64,000 nucleotides of DNA from Streptomyces paludis (GCF_003344965.1 NZ_CP031194.1:3968001-4032000); one strand, 5' to 3'; shown: positions 7,827 through 16,780, counted from the first letter of the stretch. The notes: generated by a model from the sequence alone, not told the origin. Program-made: numbers and translations.

Positions 7827-8764
7827 GTCCAAGCCCAAGCCCGAGCCCATTGAGTCATGTTGATGCTGCCACCGCCTGGACGTTGCTCCTTGGCATCCGC
7901 ACCCCGGCCGACGCCGACGCGGCCGGGCTGGTCCCGGACTCCGCCGGAGAGCGCCGCTGGCGCGACGCCTCGCCCGAGGCGCACCTCCTCGCCGAGCGCT
8001 ATCTGTCGCTGTGCCTGGCCGGTCCACGGTTCACCTTCGGGCAGTTGGGGCAGAGTCTGGACGGATTCATCGCGAGCCGTACGGGGGACGCCGACTACGT
8101 CACCGGCGAGGAGGACCGCGAACATCTGCACCGGCTGCGGGCGCTCGCCGACGCGGTCGTCGTCGGGGCCGGTACGGCCGTCGCGGACAATCCGCGGCTC
8201 ACGGTCCGCGCCTGCGCGGGCCCGCATCCGGTCCGGGTCGTCATCGATCCGTACCGCCGGGTCCCCTCACGCCACCAGGTGTTCACGGACGGGTCAGCGC
8301 CCACGCTGTGGGTGGTGGGCCCGGCTGCCGGCGGCGGCGCCGACAGCGGCGACGGGGAGCGCCGCGAGCGCGGGCAGTGTGAGGGGGAAGACAAGGGGGA
8401 AGGAGTAGCGGACGGTCTCGGCGGTACGGCCGGACGGTCCGGCGTCGACGTCCTCGAACTCCCGTCCCACGACGCCTTCGCGCCCCACCGGCTGCTGCGC
8501 GCGCTGGCCGACCGCGGTCTCGGCCGGGTGCTCGTCGAGGGCGGCGGCAACACCGTGTCGCGCTTCCTCCACGAGCGGGCACTGCACCGGCTGTACGTCA
8601 CGGTCGCGCCGGTCCTGCTCGGCGACGGTGTGCCCGGACTGCGCTTCACCGGCCCCGACCGGATGCGCGACGCCCTCCGGCCGCCGGTCCGGCGCGCCCA
8701 CCTCGGCGAGGACACCCTCTTCGAGCTGGATCTCAGCGGACGTATGGGTACGCGCACGCCTTAG
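7823..8764 (+). CDS. RibD C-terminal-type (dihydrofolate reductase-like) reductase
   Basis: 313 aa. A RibD_C domain: SLDGFIASRTGDADYVTGEEDR, VVVGAGTAVADNPRLTVR, DPYRRVP, and the NADPH-site motif VLVEGGGNTVSRFL. Family members reduce the ribosyl group of the aminopyrimidinone to ribityl. No deaminase domain is present, so it resembles yeast Rib7/archaeal reductases. The TTG start at 7823 is supported by GGGGA 6 nt upstream and a 4-bp overlap with the creatininase stop. About 100 residues at the N-terminus are not part of the domain. A Gly/Glu/Asp-rich insert splits the reductase domain near its middle. The 3' half is antisense to the C-terminal extension of the next gene. Confidence 0.8.
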   Translation: MSPSPSPSPLSHVDAATAWTLLLGIRTPADADAAGLVPDSAGERRWRDASPEAHLLAERYLSLCLAGPRFTFGQLGQSLDGFIASRTGDADYVTGEEDREHLHRLRALADAVVVGAGTAVADNPRLTVRACAGPHPVRVVIDPYRRVPSRHQVFTDGSAPTLWVVGPAAGGGADSGDGERRERGQCEGEDKGEGVADGLGGTAGRSGVDVLELPSHDAFAPHRLLRALADRGLGRVLVEGGGNTVSRFLHERALHRLYVTVAPVLLGDGVPGLRFTGPDRMRDALRPPVRRAHLGEDTLFELDLSGRMGTRTP

Positions 8765-9712
8765 CAGCCTCGCGCAGCCGGGGGCCAGTAGCACCGCGGC
8801 CCCCGGCAGGCTCGCCGCGAACGCCAGCACCCCGTACACCACCGCCACCGTCAGCCCCTGGGCCGCGCCGAGCCCCGCCGCGCCGAAGGCCCACGCGGTG
8901 GCGCCCTCGCGCGGGCCCCAGCCGCCGACGTTCAGCGGGAGCGCCATGGCGAGCAGCGCGAGGACCATCAGGGGCAGCAGCTCGGCGGCCGGAGCGGTCG
9001 CACCGGCGGCCCGCGCGGCCAGCAGGAACGTCCCGAGGTGTCCCGCCAGCACCACGGCCGACGCCAGCGTCACCCCCGGCCAGCACCCACGCGCGAACAG
9101 CGCCCGTACGCCGGGTTCTTGGACATCGGGCTCCTGGACATCGGGCTTCTGGATTCCGGCTGACGTACGCGCCTTTCTGCGCCGTACGGTCGCCACCACC
9201 GCCAGCGCCGCGCCCGTCACCGCCGCCGCGCCCGCCAGTACGCCCGGCTCCGTCGCCGCGTCGCGCGCCCGCGCCACCGCGGGGGACGGATGGGTGAGCA
9301 GCAGTGTCACACCGACCGCGATCAGCACGGCCTGGCCCGCGACCCGTTCGAGGACGACCGCGCGCACCCCGCCGCCGACATCACCGGCGTCGCGTCCGTG
9401 CCGTACGGCCCGGTGCACATCGCCCAGCACCCCGCCGGGCAGCGCCGCGTTCAGGAACAGCGAGCGGTAGTAGTCGGCCACGGCCCGCCCCAGCGGCAGC
9501 CGGATGCCGAGGCCACGCGCCACCAGGCGCCAGCGCCACGCGCTGAACACCGTGGTGAGCAGGCCGAGTCCGAGGGCGCCGAGCAGGGTCGGGCCGTCGA
9601 TACCGCGCAGCCCGTCGAGGAACGCGCCGGTGCCCAGCCGCCACATCAGTACGGCGAGGATGACCACCCCCGCGACCATGCCGAGGCGGGCCCGCAGCGC
9701 CCCCGGGATCAC
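8294..9712 (-). CDS. LPG-synthase-type/UPF0104 integral membrane protein
   Basis: 472 aa in the open frame. Residues 1-316 are a multi-pass membrane domain of the flippase-like family (RYYRSLFLNA-type segment YYRSLFLNAALPGGVLGDVHR, VVLERVAGQAV, LPLNVGGWGPREG). A Pro/Glu-rich repeat (QKPDVQEPDVQEPGV) sits in a central loop. ATG at 9712 overlaps the methyltransferase stop as ATGA. The frame does not stop at the end of the membrane domain but runs 470 nt antisense through the reductase gene; the last ~155 residues have no domain character and may be non-functional or the result of a lost stop. Role: likely flipping or modifying a lipid-linked product of the cluster. Confidence 0.75.
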   Translation of the reverse strand: MIPGALRARLGMVAGVVILAVLMWRLGTGAFLDGLRGIDGPTLLGALGLGLLTTVFSAWRWRLVARGLGIRLPLGRAVADYYRSLFLNAALPGGVLGDVHRAVRHGRDAGDVGGGVRAVVLERVAGQAVLIAVGVTLLLTHPSPAVARARDAATEPGVLAGAAAVTGAALAVVATVRRRKARTSAGIQKPDVQEPDVQEPGVRALFARGCWPGVTLASAVVLAGHLGTFLLAARAAGATAPAAELLPLMVLALLAMALPLNVGGWGPREGATAWAFGAAGLGAAQGLTVAVVYGVLAFAASLPGAAVLLAPGCARLLRRARTHTSAEIQLEEGVLAEVGAPDRRPEGVAHPVGAGEAQSGHTVAEQDRRDRDVQPVQCPLVEEARHGVAAALDEHPAETAVGQRAQQPVGREGVVGREFEDVDAGPSGRTAETVRYSFPLVFPLTLPALAALPVAAVGAAAGSRAHHPQRGR

Positions 9713-10716
9713 AACAGGCCCCCGCCGCCCGGAGGCGTCCAGTCAGGGGAGGAACTACCCCAAGCGGAGCCGCCGTCCGCCGCCGGACCGGCCCACCCCG
9801 AGCCGCCGTCAGACACGGGACCGCCCCACCCTGTGTTGCCGTCCGCCTGTCCGCCCCACGCCGGCGGCAGCGCCAGGATGTCCCCGTGCGCCACCGTCAC
9901 GCCCAGCTCGCGTGCCTCACAGGCCGCCAGCCGGCGCCGCAGAAACGCTTCTCCATGCGGATTGAGGCACGGCCGCTGCTCCAGTGCCGCGCCCACCCAC
10001 CCCCGCAGCCACTCCGCCGTCAGCGCCGACTCGGCCGCGCCGAGGCGCCACGGGCTCGCCCCGGTCCGTACGGTCAGCCCGTACCGGGCGAAGGAGTCGG
10101 CGGCGGCCTCGACGGCGTCCGGCCCGAGCAGCCGGCGGCCGTTCGCGTCCACGCGCCGCTGATGGGTGTTGAACGCGGCGGCGATCTCGGTGTCCAGCGG
10201 GTCGGCCGGGGTCAGTTCGACCCGGCCCGCCACCGACAGCGCCAGCAGCGCCGGACAGCCCGCCCCGGCACACGCCGACGCCAGCGCGTCCAGCTCCTCG
10301 CGGGTGAGCAGGTCCAGCAGCGCGGAGGCCGTCACCAGCGAGGTGCCCACCAGCCCGGCCGCGCCCAGGTGCGCGATGTCACCGCGCTCCGTCGACACCG
10401 TCACCGCGCTGCCGTCGGCGGCCGTGTCGGGCATCGACGCGGCGGCCAGCGCGAGCAGCTCCGGATCGTGGTCGTGCAGGATCCAGTGCTGGGGTCCCGG
10501 CAGCCGGGGCGCCAGCCAGCGGCCCATCGAGCCCGTGCCGCAGCCCAGGTCGCGGATCACCAGCTCGGGGGTGGCGCGCGGCGCCTGCGCCAGATGCGCG
10601 TACAGCGGTTCCAGCAGTTCGAGGGCGCGGGCGGCCGCGTCGGGGCCCTCCCGCAGCGCCAGCCATTCCGGGGCGTAGCGCGGTACGTCGGAGGGGGCTG
10701 CGTCGGTCGCGGTCAC
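9709..10716 (-). CDS. SAM-dependent class I methyltransferase
   Basis: 335 aa. Rossmann motif I is VIRDLGCGTGSMGRWL, with an acidic loop LHDHDPE and later motifs TERGDIAHL and LVTASALLDLL. The GTG start at 10716 has a perfect AGGAGGT 4 nt upstream and overlaps the glycosyltransferase stop as GTGA. The last ~60 residues are a Gly/Trp-rich tail with near repeats (GGSGWAGPAADGGSAWG) and are probably disordered. Co-translation with the glycosyltransferase and membrane protein indicates modification of the same metabolite. Substrate unknown. Confidence 0.82.
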   Translation of the reverse strand: MTATDAAPSDVPRYAPEWLALREGPDAAARALELLEPLYAHLAQAPRATPELVIRDLGCGTGSMGRWLAPRLPGPQHWILHDHDPELLALAAASMPDTAADGSAVTVSTERGDIAHLGAAGLVGTSLVTASALLDLLTREELDALASACAGAGCPALLALSVAGRVELTPADPLDTEIAAAFNTHQRRVDANGRRLLGPDAVEAAADSFARYGLTVRTGASPWRLGAAESALTAEWLRGWVGAALEQRPCLNPHGEAFLRRRLAACEARELGVTVAHGDILALPPAWGGQADGNTGWGGPVSDGGSGWAGPAADGGSAWGSSSPDWTPPGGGGLL

Positions 10717-11930
10717 ACGGACCTCCTGTGTTCCTGTTCCTGACGGAGTTGTTCCAATGCGGCGGCCAGGCGCCGGGCCGTGGTGTCCCAGCCGGCCAGC
10801 GCGGTGCGCCGGCCCAGTGCGGAAGCCTTCGTACGGCGGCGTACCGCCGGGTCGCGCAGCCATGTGCGCAGGGCGTCGGTGAGCCCCTCGGGATCCTCGC
10901 TCTCCGGGGGTACGAGCATCCCCGGCACACTGCCGTCGGGCGCCTGCCCGAGCGCCTCCGGCACCCCGCCGACGGCGGTCGCCACGACGGGGACGCCGTA
11001 CGCGAGCGCCTCGGTCACGGCCATGCCGTACGTCTCGGCGTACGACGGCAGGACGAGGAGGTCGGCGGCGGCGTACTGCGCGGCCAGCGCCGGGCCGGTC
11101 TGCGGGCCCACGAGCCGGACGCGGCCGTCGAGACCGTACCCGCCGATCAGCTCCCGCAGCCGGGCGACATAGGCCGGGTCGTGGCCGAGGCCCCCGGCAC
11201 AGACGCAGCTCCAGGACGTGCTCCAGGGCGAGGCCGGATCGGCGAGCGCCGCCAGCGACTCCACCAGCCGGTGCTGCCCCTTGCGCGGCGTGACGGACGC
11301 GACGCACAGCAGCCGGGGGGTGCCCGTACCACTGCCGATACCGCTGCCGCTGCCAATACCGCTACTGCTTCCCGCTGCCAGTGGCGCGAAGTCGGCTCCG
11401 GGGGCCGCGACATGGACGCGCGCCGGATCGAGACCGTGGTGCTCGATGAGCCGGCGGGCCGCCCAGTCGCTCGTCGCGACCGTCGCCGCCACCGCCCGCA
11501 GCGTCCGCCGCTCCAGCGCGTCCAGCTCGGCCGCCGTCGCCGGGTCGAGCCCGGTCTCGTCGGCCAGCGGCAGATGGACGAGGACGGCCAGCCGCAGCCG
11601 TTCGGCCTCGGCGACGATGACGTCGGGCACGCCGCAGGCGACGATCCCGTCCAGCAGGACGACGGTGTCGTCCGCCATCGCCGCGAGGATCCGGGCGAGT
11701 TCGGCACGGGCGGCGGGACGCGGCCGGGGCCAGTCACCGGCCACCGCGTGCGCGTGGACCCGCCAGCCGGCGCCGGGCAGCTCCCGGCACACCCGCAGGT
11801 CGTAGGTGTTGCCACCGCTCGGCGCGGCCGGGTCGTCCACACCGCCGGGCAGGATGAAACGCACCGGGCTGGCGGTGGTGGCGGAGGTGTGCGCGGTGGT
11901 GGCGGCCATCAGACCCGGGGCCTGGCTCAC
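10713..11930 (-). CDS. GT4-family glycosyltransferase
   Basis: 405 aa. GT-B fold: N-terminal acceptor half, then [18 protein letters not shown] and the nucleotide-sugar site [20 protein letters not shown] with the EX7E pair. The N-terminal half has the [13 protein letters not shown] opening common in Streptomyces GT4 enzymes. GTG at 11930 overlaps the PTPS-like stop as GTGA; ATG at 11909 is an alternative, and neither has a strong ribosome site. A Gly/Ser/Ile repeat of GGTAGC-like hexamers ([15 protein letters not shown]) lies between the two domains. It probably adds a hexose to the product of this cluster. Confidence 0.85.
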   Translation of the reverse strand: MSQAPGLMAATTAHTSATTASPVRFILPGGVDDPAAPSGGNTYDLRVCRELPGAGWRVHAHAVAGDWPRPRPAARAELARILAAMADDTVVLLDGIVACGVPDVIVAEAERLRLAVLVHLPLADETGLDPATAAELDALERRTLRAVAATVATSDWAARRLIEHHGLDPARVHVAAPGADFAPLAAGSSSGIGSGSGIGSGTGTPRLLCVASVTPRKGQHRLVESLAALADPASPWSTSWSCVCAGGLGHDPAYVARLRELIGGYGLDGRVRLVGPQTGPALAAQYAAADLLVLPSYAETYGMAVTEALAYGVPVVATAVGGVPEALGQAPDGSVPGMLVPPESEDPEGLTDALRTWLRDPAVRRRTKASALGRRTALAGWDTTARRLAAALEQLRQEQEHRRSV

Positions 11931-12325
11931 AACGTACGCTCGTAACTCGCCCACGCGATGTGCGATTCGTGCAGTGTGACCGAGATACCGGTCAGACCGT
12001 GTGCGCCCGGACCCAGCTTCCCCGCGTGCACGCGGTCGGCGAGCCGGTCCGCGATGACCTTGGCGAGGAACTCCGTCGAGGTGTTGATGCCCTCGAACTC
12101 GGCCTCGTCGTCGAGATTGCGGTACGAGAACTCGCCCACGACCTCGCCCAGCTCACTGGTCGCCAGGCCGATGTCGACGACGATGTTGTCGTCGTCCAGC
12201 TCGGTGCGCCGGAACGTGGCGTCCACCAGGAACGTCGCGCCGTGCAGCCGCTGCGCGGGTCCGAAGACCTCGCCCCGGAAGCTGTGGGCGATCATGAGGT
12301 GCTCGCGGACGGTGACGCTGAACAA
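11927..12325 (-). CDS. 6-pyruvoyl-tetrahydropterin synthase/QueD-fold protein, incomplete zinc site
   Basis: 132 aa. T-fold enzyme family: [22 protein letters not shown], and the C-terminal glutamate motif LHESHIAW. Canonical members have AxH and HGHNY supplying three zinc His. Here AHS and LHGA are present but the second His of HGH is Ala, and no active-site Cys is visible. The reaction may be altered, or zinc binding lost. The TTG start at 12325 is strongly supported by GGAGG with a 7-nt spacer. It is the first gene of a four-gene coupled run (with glycosyltransferase, methyltransferase and membrane protein). Confidence 0.82.
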   Translation of the reverse strand: MFSVTVREHLMIAHSFRGEVFGPAQRLHGATFLVDATFRRTELDDDNIVVDIGLATSELGEVVGEFSYRNLDDEAEFEGINTSTEFLAKVIADRLADRVHAGKLGPGAHGLTGISVTLHESHIAWASYERTL

Positions 12326-12628
12326 CGGTTGACCTCCAGGTCGGCTCGGCCGGCCCCTGCCCGGGCCACGTCATCCAGTACGGCGGTGACGTGCCGCTTG
12401 TTCAGGGTTCGGGTGAAATCAGCGGCCGGGGGGAGCCCGGCCGGGCGGGTCCGGGGGTGGCGGATGCCACTCCGGACCGTGTACCTCGTGTACCCCGCGC
12501 ACCTCGTACGACGCCACGCGCGGTGCGTGGTTCGGTGCGTGGTCCGGTGCGTGGGAGTGCTTACCGCGCGAGGGTGCCCGCGTGCGTGGGGCGCTCTCCG
12601 CGCGAGGGTGCCCGCGTACGGTGAGCGC
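12326..12628. other. Gene-free 303-bp spacer with direct repeats
   Basis: It separates the PTPS-like gene from the MDR dehydrogenase on the same strand. It holds three copies of GGTGCGTGG near 12521-12555 and a 20-bp exact direct repeat beginning CCGCGCGAGG at 12564-12583 and 12598-12617. No gene is evident. The promoter of the PTPS operon must lie here. Confidence 0.5.
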
Positions 12629-12638
12629 TCACCGTACG
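12615..12638. terminator. Perfect 24-bp palindrome over the dehydrogenase stop codon
   Basis: Two 10-bp arms (CGTACGGTGA and its complement) flank GCGC. It contains the TGA of the MDR gene (12629-12631). Stem-loops of this kind without a U-tract are common terminators in Streptomyces. Confidence 0.55.
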
Positions 12639-13627
12639 ACGCCGTCCGCCGCCGCGTCGTACCGTACCCGGTGGCACATTCCCGGCAGTTCGCCCCCCGC
12701 GATCCGGGGCATGACGGACGGCAGCTCCTCGAACGCGCACTCGCCGGTGATCAGCGCGTCGAAGGCCGGATCCGCGAGCAGCTCCAGCGCGAGCGCCAGC
12801 CGGTCGCCGTACGTACGGCTGCCGCGCCGGGCCGCCGAGACCGCGCCGACCTGGCTGGCCCTCAGCGTCAGCCGGCCCGAGTGGAACGCCTCGCCCAGCG
12901 GTACGGAGACCCGCCGGTCCCCGTACCAGCTCAGCTCCAGGACCGTGCCCTCCGGCCGGAGCAGCTCCAGCGACCGCGCGAGCCCCGCCTCGCTCGCGCT
13001 GGCGTGAACGACGAGGTCACAGCCGCCGAGCGCGTCGCCGGGCAGCGCGAAACCGACCCCGAGCGCCTCCGCGACCGCCGCGCGGCTCGGGTCGGCGTCG
13101 ACCAACTGGACCCGTACGGCCGGGAAGCGGGCCAGCAGCGCGGCGACCGAGCAGCCGATCATGCCCGCCCCGACGACCGCGATCCGGTCCCCGAGCAGCG
13201 GCGCCGCGTCCCACACGGCGTTGACGGCGGTCTCCACCGTCCCGGCGAGAACGGCCCGTTCGGCCGGTACGGAGCCGGGCACGGGCGTGACGGCGTCCGC
13301 GGGCACGACATACCGGGTCTGGTGCGGATAGAGGCTGAAGACCGTACGGCCGACGAGCCGCTCGGGGCCCTCCTCGACGACACCGACGCTGAGATAGCCG
13401 TACTTGACCGGCCCGGGGAAGTCGCCGTCCTGGAACGGCGCGCGCATGGCGGTGTGCTGGCTCGCGGGGACACCACCGCGGAAGACCAGGGACTCCGTGC
13501 CGCGGCTCACGCCGGAGCACACGGTCCGCACCACGACATCACCGTCGGCGGGCTCGGGCAGCGCGATCTCGCGGATCTCGCCGACCCCGGGGGAGCGGAG
13601 CCAGAAGGCGCGCGCGGAGCGGGTCAT
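12629..13627 (-). CDS. MDR-family (zinc-type alcohol dehydrogenase-like) oxidoreductase
   Basis: 332 aa. The N-terminal GroES-like half has CSGVSRGTESLVF; the Rossmann half has RIAVVGAGMIGCSVAALLA (NAD(P) site) and LVDADPSR. The structural-zinc Cys cluster is absent. ATG at 13627 follows GGAGG by 6 nt. It lies head to head with the CDP-alcohol phosphatidyltransferase. Proteins of this branch are often found beside PTPS/QueD-like genes, consistent with oxidation or reduction of a sugar or pterin-derived intermediate. The substrate is not determinable from sequence. Confidence 0.82.
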   Translation of the reverse strand: MTRSARAFWLRSPGVGEIREIALPEPADGDVVVRTVCSGVSRGTESLVFRGGVPASQHTAMRAPFQDGDFPGPVKYGYLSVGVVEEGPERLVGRTVFSLYPHQTRYVVPADAVTPVPGSVPAERAVLAGTVETAVNAVWDAAPLLGDRIAVVGAGMIGCSVAALLARFPAVRVQLVDADPSRAAVAEALGVGFALPGDALGGCDLVVHASASEAGLARSLELLRPEGTVLELSWYGDRRVSVPLGEAFHSGRLTLRASQVGAVSAARRGSRTYGDRLALALELLADPAFDALITGECAFEELPSVMPRIAGGELPGMCHRVRYDAAADGVVR

Positions 13628-13677
13628 CTGCGTCCTCCTGAACGCTCGGGTGATGGTTCACGTTCTGATAAACACGA

Positions 13678-13700
13678 GGCCGCGCACACCGTACGCGGCC
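13678..13700. other. Inverted repeat in divergent promoter region
   Basis: GGCCGCG and CGCGGCC arms, 9-nt spacer, between the divergent MDR and CDP-alcohol transferase genes. It could be an operator or a 5'-UTR hairpin. Confidence 0.3.
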
Positions 13701-13735
13701 CACAACGACTCTGTCACACAGCCGGAGGGTGCACA

Positions 13736-14623
13736 GTGGCCGCCCTGAACGACGCGTACAACACCTGCGACCGCACGTACGACACGAGAGTGCCGAGGGT
13801 GTTGCGCCAGGCGACGACCGCAGGCGCGGGCGCGCAGCTTCTGCTGCTGGCCGCGCTCGGGGCGACGGCCGGACTGGGGCCGGCGGGGTGGCTGGCGGGC
13901 CTGCTCTTCACGGTCGCGACCTGGGCGCTGCTCACCCGCGCGCTGAGCCGCCAGTGGCCGCCGGCCCGGCGCTTCGGCGCGGCGAACGCGGTCACCCTGG
14001 CCCGTACGACGCTGGTCGGCGGGGTGACGGCGCTGGTCGCGGAGTCCCTGGCGAGCGGCGAGCCGGTGGCCGGGGCGGCCGTCGGGGCACCCGTCGTGCT
14101 CCTCACCGGGCTCACGGCGGTGGCGCTCTTCCTCGACGCGGTGGACGGCAAGGTCGCCCGCCGCACGGGTACGGAGTCCTCGCTCGGCGCGCGCTTCGAC
14201 ATGGAGGTCGACGCGTTCCTGATCATGGTGCTCAGTGTGTACGTGGCAGCGTCGCTGGGCGCGTGGGTGCTGCTGATCGGCGCCATGCGGTACGTCTTCG
14301 TCGCGGCGGCCCGCGCGCTGCCGTGGCTCAACTCCCCACTGCCGCCGAGCATGGCGCGCAAGACGGTGGCCGCGCTCCAGGGCGTACTGCTGCTGGTCGC
14401 GGCCACGGGCGCGCTGCCGCGCGTACCGCTGTACGCGGTGGTGCTGACGGCGCTGGCGACGCTGGTGTGGTCGTTCGGCCGGGACATCCTGTGGCTGTGG
14501 CACGGCCGGCACACGGTGGCGGCCGTCGCGGCTGCCACGGCGCCGACGCCGTCCGCTCACCTGGCCCTGGTGGCGGGCGGCGAGTCGGACGGCGAACTGG
14601 CCGGGCTCAGAGGCTCGCGCTGA
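13736..14623 (+). CDS. CDP-alcohol phosphatidyltransferase family protein
   Basis: 295 aa with about six to seven membrane segments. The full family signature DX2DGX2ARX8GX3DX3D is present as LDAVDGKVARR followed by G, D and D in LGARFDMEVD. The enzyme transfers an alcohol or phospho-head group between CDP-linked and membrane lipid substrates. The GTG start at 13736 follows GGAGG by 7 nt. Its stop overlaps the truncated hydrolase by 17 bp (convergent). Within this cluster it is the best candidate for attaching the product to a membrane lipid. Confidence 0.88.
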   Translation: MAALNDAYNTCDRTYDTRVPRVLRQATTAGAGAQLLLLAALGATAGLGPAGWLAGLLFTVATWALLTRALSRQWPPARRFGAANAVTLARTTLVGGVTALVAESLASGEPVAGAAVGAPVVLLTGLTAVALFLDAVDGKVARRTGTESSLGARFDMEVDAFLIMVLSVYVAASLGAWVLLIGAMRYVFVAAARALPWLNSPLPPSMARKTVAALQGVLLLVAATGALPRVPLYAVVLTALATLVWSFGRDILWLWHGRHTVAAVAAATAPTPSAHLALVAGGESDGELAGLRGSR

Positions 14624-15281
14624 AGAAGCCGGTGAGCTTGGCGACGGCCGGGTTGACCGCCTCCTCCCTGTCGTAGAGATCCACGTGGGTCGCGCCCTCG
14701 ACCAGGAAGAGTTCGGCACTCGCGCCCGCCCTGGCCACGGCGTCCCGGCTGAAGGGCAGCGTCGCGGCCTCGGTGCCCGCGATCATCAGCAGCGGACGCG
14801 GCGCGATCCTGGCGACATCGGCGAAGGCGTCGAACTGGTCGAGCTGACCGACACTGCGCAGCACGTACTTGTTGGTCGCGCGGGGGTGGTGGGCGCGCGG
14901 TGTCTTGTAGTAGTCGTGGAACTCCCGGACGAGCGCCGGGGTCGACGCGTCGACCGTCTCGGGCACGACATCGACCAGGGTGGCCGGCCCGCCCGCCGCC
15001 TCCTCGGCGCGCAGCACCCCCGCCCGCTCGACCGCCGCCCGGAAGCCCTCCGGGTCACCACCGCGCAGGAACGCGGCGACGTCCGCCGCGCTGACCGTGG
15101 CCACGGCCTTCATCCGGTGATCGGTCTGCGCGGCGTACGGTACGTAACCCCCCGAGCCGCAGATACCGAGCACGCCGATCCGCTCGGGGTCGACCTCGGC
15201 ACGGCCCGCCAGATACGCCACCGCGGCCCGGAAGTCGTCGGCACGCTGGAAGGGGTCCTCCAGCCCGTGCGGCGCGCGGCC
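14607..15281 (-). pseudogene. 5'-truncated alpha/beta-hydrolase
   Basis: 224 residues of an alpha/beta-hydrolase remain, from GRAPHGLEDPFQRADDFR to the stop. The nucleophile-elbow segment IGVLGICGSGG (Cys rather than Ser at the elbow, as in dienelactone-hydrolase-like members), the Asp-containing region PLLMIAGTEA and the His of EGATHVDLY are present. About 80 N-terminal residues with the first strands and oxyanion loop are missing. Homology stops at about 15281, where a divergent regulator that is also truncated begins. No ribosome site precedes the remaining frame. Confidence 0.75.
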
Positions 15282-16082
15282 GGGCTGCCGGAGGCCGTCG
15301 GTGGCAGGCGGCGGGTCAAGGGCCTGCGCCGTGAGGAGGTGGCGCTGCTCGCCTCCATCAGCACGGACTACTACACCCGTCTGGAGCAGGGGCGCAGACA
15401 GGCGTCCGCGCCGGTTCTGGACACGCTCGCCCGGGTCCTGCACCTGGACGAGGAGGAGCGGACGTACATGCTGGAGCTGGCCGGCAAGTCCGCCGCGCGG
15501 CCCCGCCGCCAGGCCGCGCAGACGGTACGGCCGCAGCTGCGGCGGCTGCTCGGCGAGCTGACCACCAGCTCCGCCCTCGTACTCGGCCGCCGTATGGACA
15601 TTCTCGCCTGGAACCCGATGGCCGCCGCGCTGATCACCGACTTCTCCGTCATTCCGGAGAAGCACCGGAATTACGCGTGGCTGCTCTTCCGCGACCCGGC
15701 GACAAGGAAACTCCACACGAACTGGGCGGATATCGCCCGCTCCTGTGTCGCCATGCTCCGCAGAGAGGCCGGACGCGCCCCGGGGGACCAGCGCATGGCG
15801 CGTCTCGTGGGTGAACTGTCCATGGCCGACGACGACTTCCGCCGCTGGTGGGGAGAGCACCACATCGCCGGCCGCACCCGGGGCAACAAGGCGCTGCACC
15901 ACCCGGTCGCGGGCGACCTCACCCTCGACTGGGACGCCCTCTCCTGCGCCGGGGACCCCGAACAGCAACTGGTCATCTGGACCGCCGAACCCGGCACCCC
16001 CTCCCACGACGCCCTACGCCTACTCGCCTCCTGGACGGCCTCCGCCCACCACCACCCGGCGGCCGACCGGCCCGTCCGATAG
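15267..16082 (+). pseudogene. MmyB-type HTH regulator lacking its N-terminus
   Basis: 271 residues from a possible GTG at 15267. It begins AAGLPEAVGGRRRVKGLRREEVALLA, the middle of the helix-turn-helix domain of this family, which normally starts with 15-25 more residues. The C-terminal MmyB ligand-binding (PAS-like) half is complete (LGRRMDILAWNPMAAALI, DLTLDWDAL). The GTG has only AGGGG 11 nt upstream. Since the first helix is missing, DNA binding is doubtful. It lies back to back with the truncated hydrolase, its likely former target gene. Confidence 0.7.
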
Positions 16083-16125
16083 ACCCGGCCGGTCCGCGTC
16101 CCCGCCGCCGAGCGTTCGCGGAGCG

Positions 16126-16713
16126 TCAGATCTTCGGAGCCAGGCGGTGGCGGTTCGGGTGGGCGCGGAGTTGGGGGGAGGTGAGTTCCAGGGACCGGTT
16201 GTCGCGGCCGGCGCTCATGTGGTCGAGCCAGCGTTCGTACCAGTCGAGGAAGTCGGCGGCGGAGGAGACGTTGGGGCCCCAGAAGCCGTCGCTGTTACCG
16301 ATGAGGACGCGGCCGGTGAGCGGGCCGGTCACCGCGATGACGCATACGTCGGTGCAGCCCATCTCGATGATGCGGAGGAAGAGGTCGCGTTCCCGCTCCC
16401 CGGGGTCCGCTGCCGTGAAGCCCCGGGGCGTTCCTGGTTCTCCGCGCGGATCCATCACCAGCAGTCCACGCTGCCTCAGCGGTACGAGGCCGTAGAACGG
16501 CGCCGCGCCCGAGCCGCCGATGTGGGTGAGGAACTGCCGGTAGGCGTCGGGCAGGCAGACGCCGTGCTCGTCCTCAAAGGCGGCGATTCGTGCTTCCGTC
16601 AGCTTCGGACCGAGGCGGAACTTGTGTTCCTCTTCCCCGAAGGAGTGGCTGCGCAGGGGCTGGAACGGGATCGCGGCCAGTTTGCGCCGCAGGCGGGGTA
16701 CGCGGGGATCCAT
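16126..16713 (-). CDS. SMI1/KNR4 (SUKH) domain protein
   Basis: 195 aa. The SUKH core is visible: LTEARIAAFEDEHGVCLPDAYRQFLTHIG, YGLVPL, then a loop and WYERWLDHM near the C-terminus. No signal peptide or TM segment. In bacteria SUKH proteins are often immunity proteins for polymorphic toxins, but no toxin gene adjoins it here; solitary copies are common in Streptomyces. ATG at 16713 has a purine-rich GAGAGAAGA about 9 nt upstream. It lies convergent with the MmyB-like pseudogene. Confidence 0.8.
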   Translation of the reverse strand: MDPRVPRLRRKLAAIPFQPLRSHSFGEEEHKFRLGPKLTEARIAAFEDEHGVCLPDAYRQFLTHIGGSGAAPFYGLVPLRQRGLLVMDPRGEPGTPRGFTAADPGERERDLFLRIIEMGCTDVCVIAVTGPLTGRVLIGNSDGFWGPNVSSAADFLDWYERWLDHMSAGRDNRSLELTSPQLRAHPNRHRLAPKI

Positions 16714-16780
16714 GGTGGTGCGTCTTCTCTCGTTCCCGTCACCCTATAGCCGGGGCCAGGGTCCTGGCCCCGGGCCGCCG

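Noticed and set aside
12326..12628. Small gene in the PTPS-MDR spacer
   Set aside because: Open frames are short, overlap the repeats, and have no ribosome site.
16126..16713. SUKH protein as immunity partner of a polymorphic toxin
   Set aside because: No toxin, WXG or RHS-type gene adjoins it; neighbours are a pseudogene and a sulfatase.
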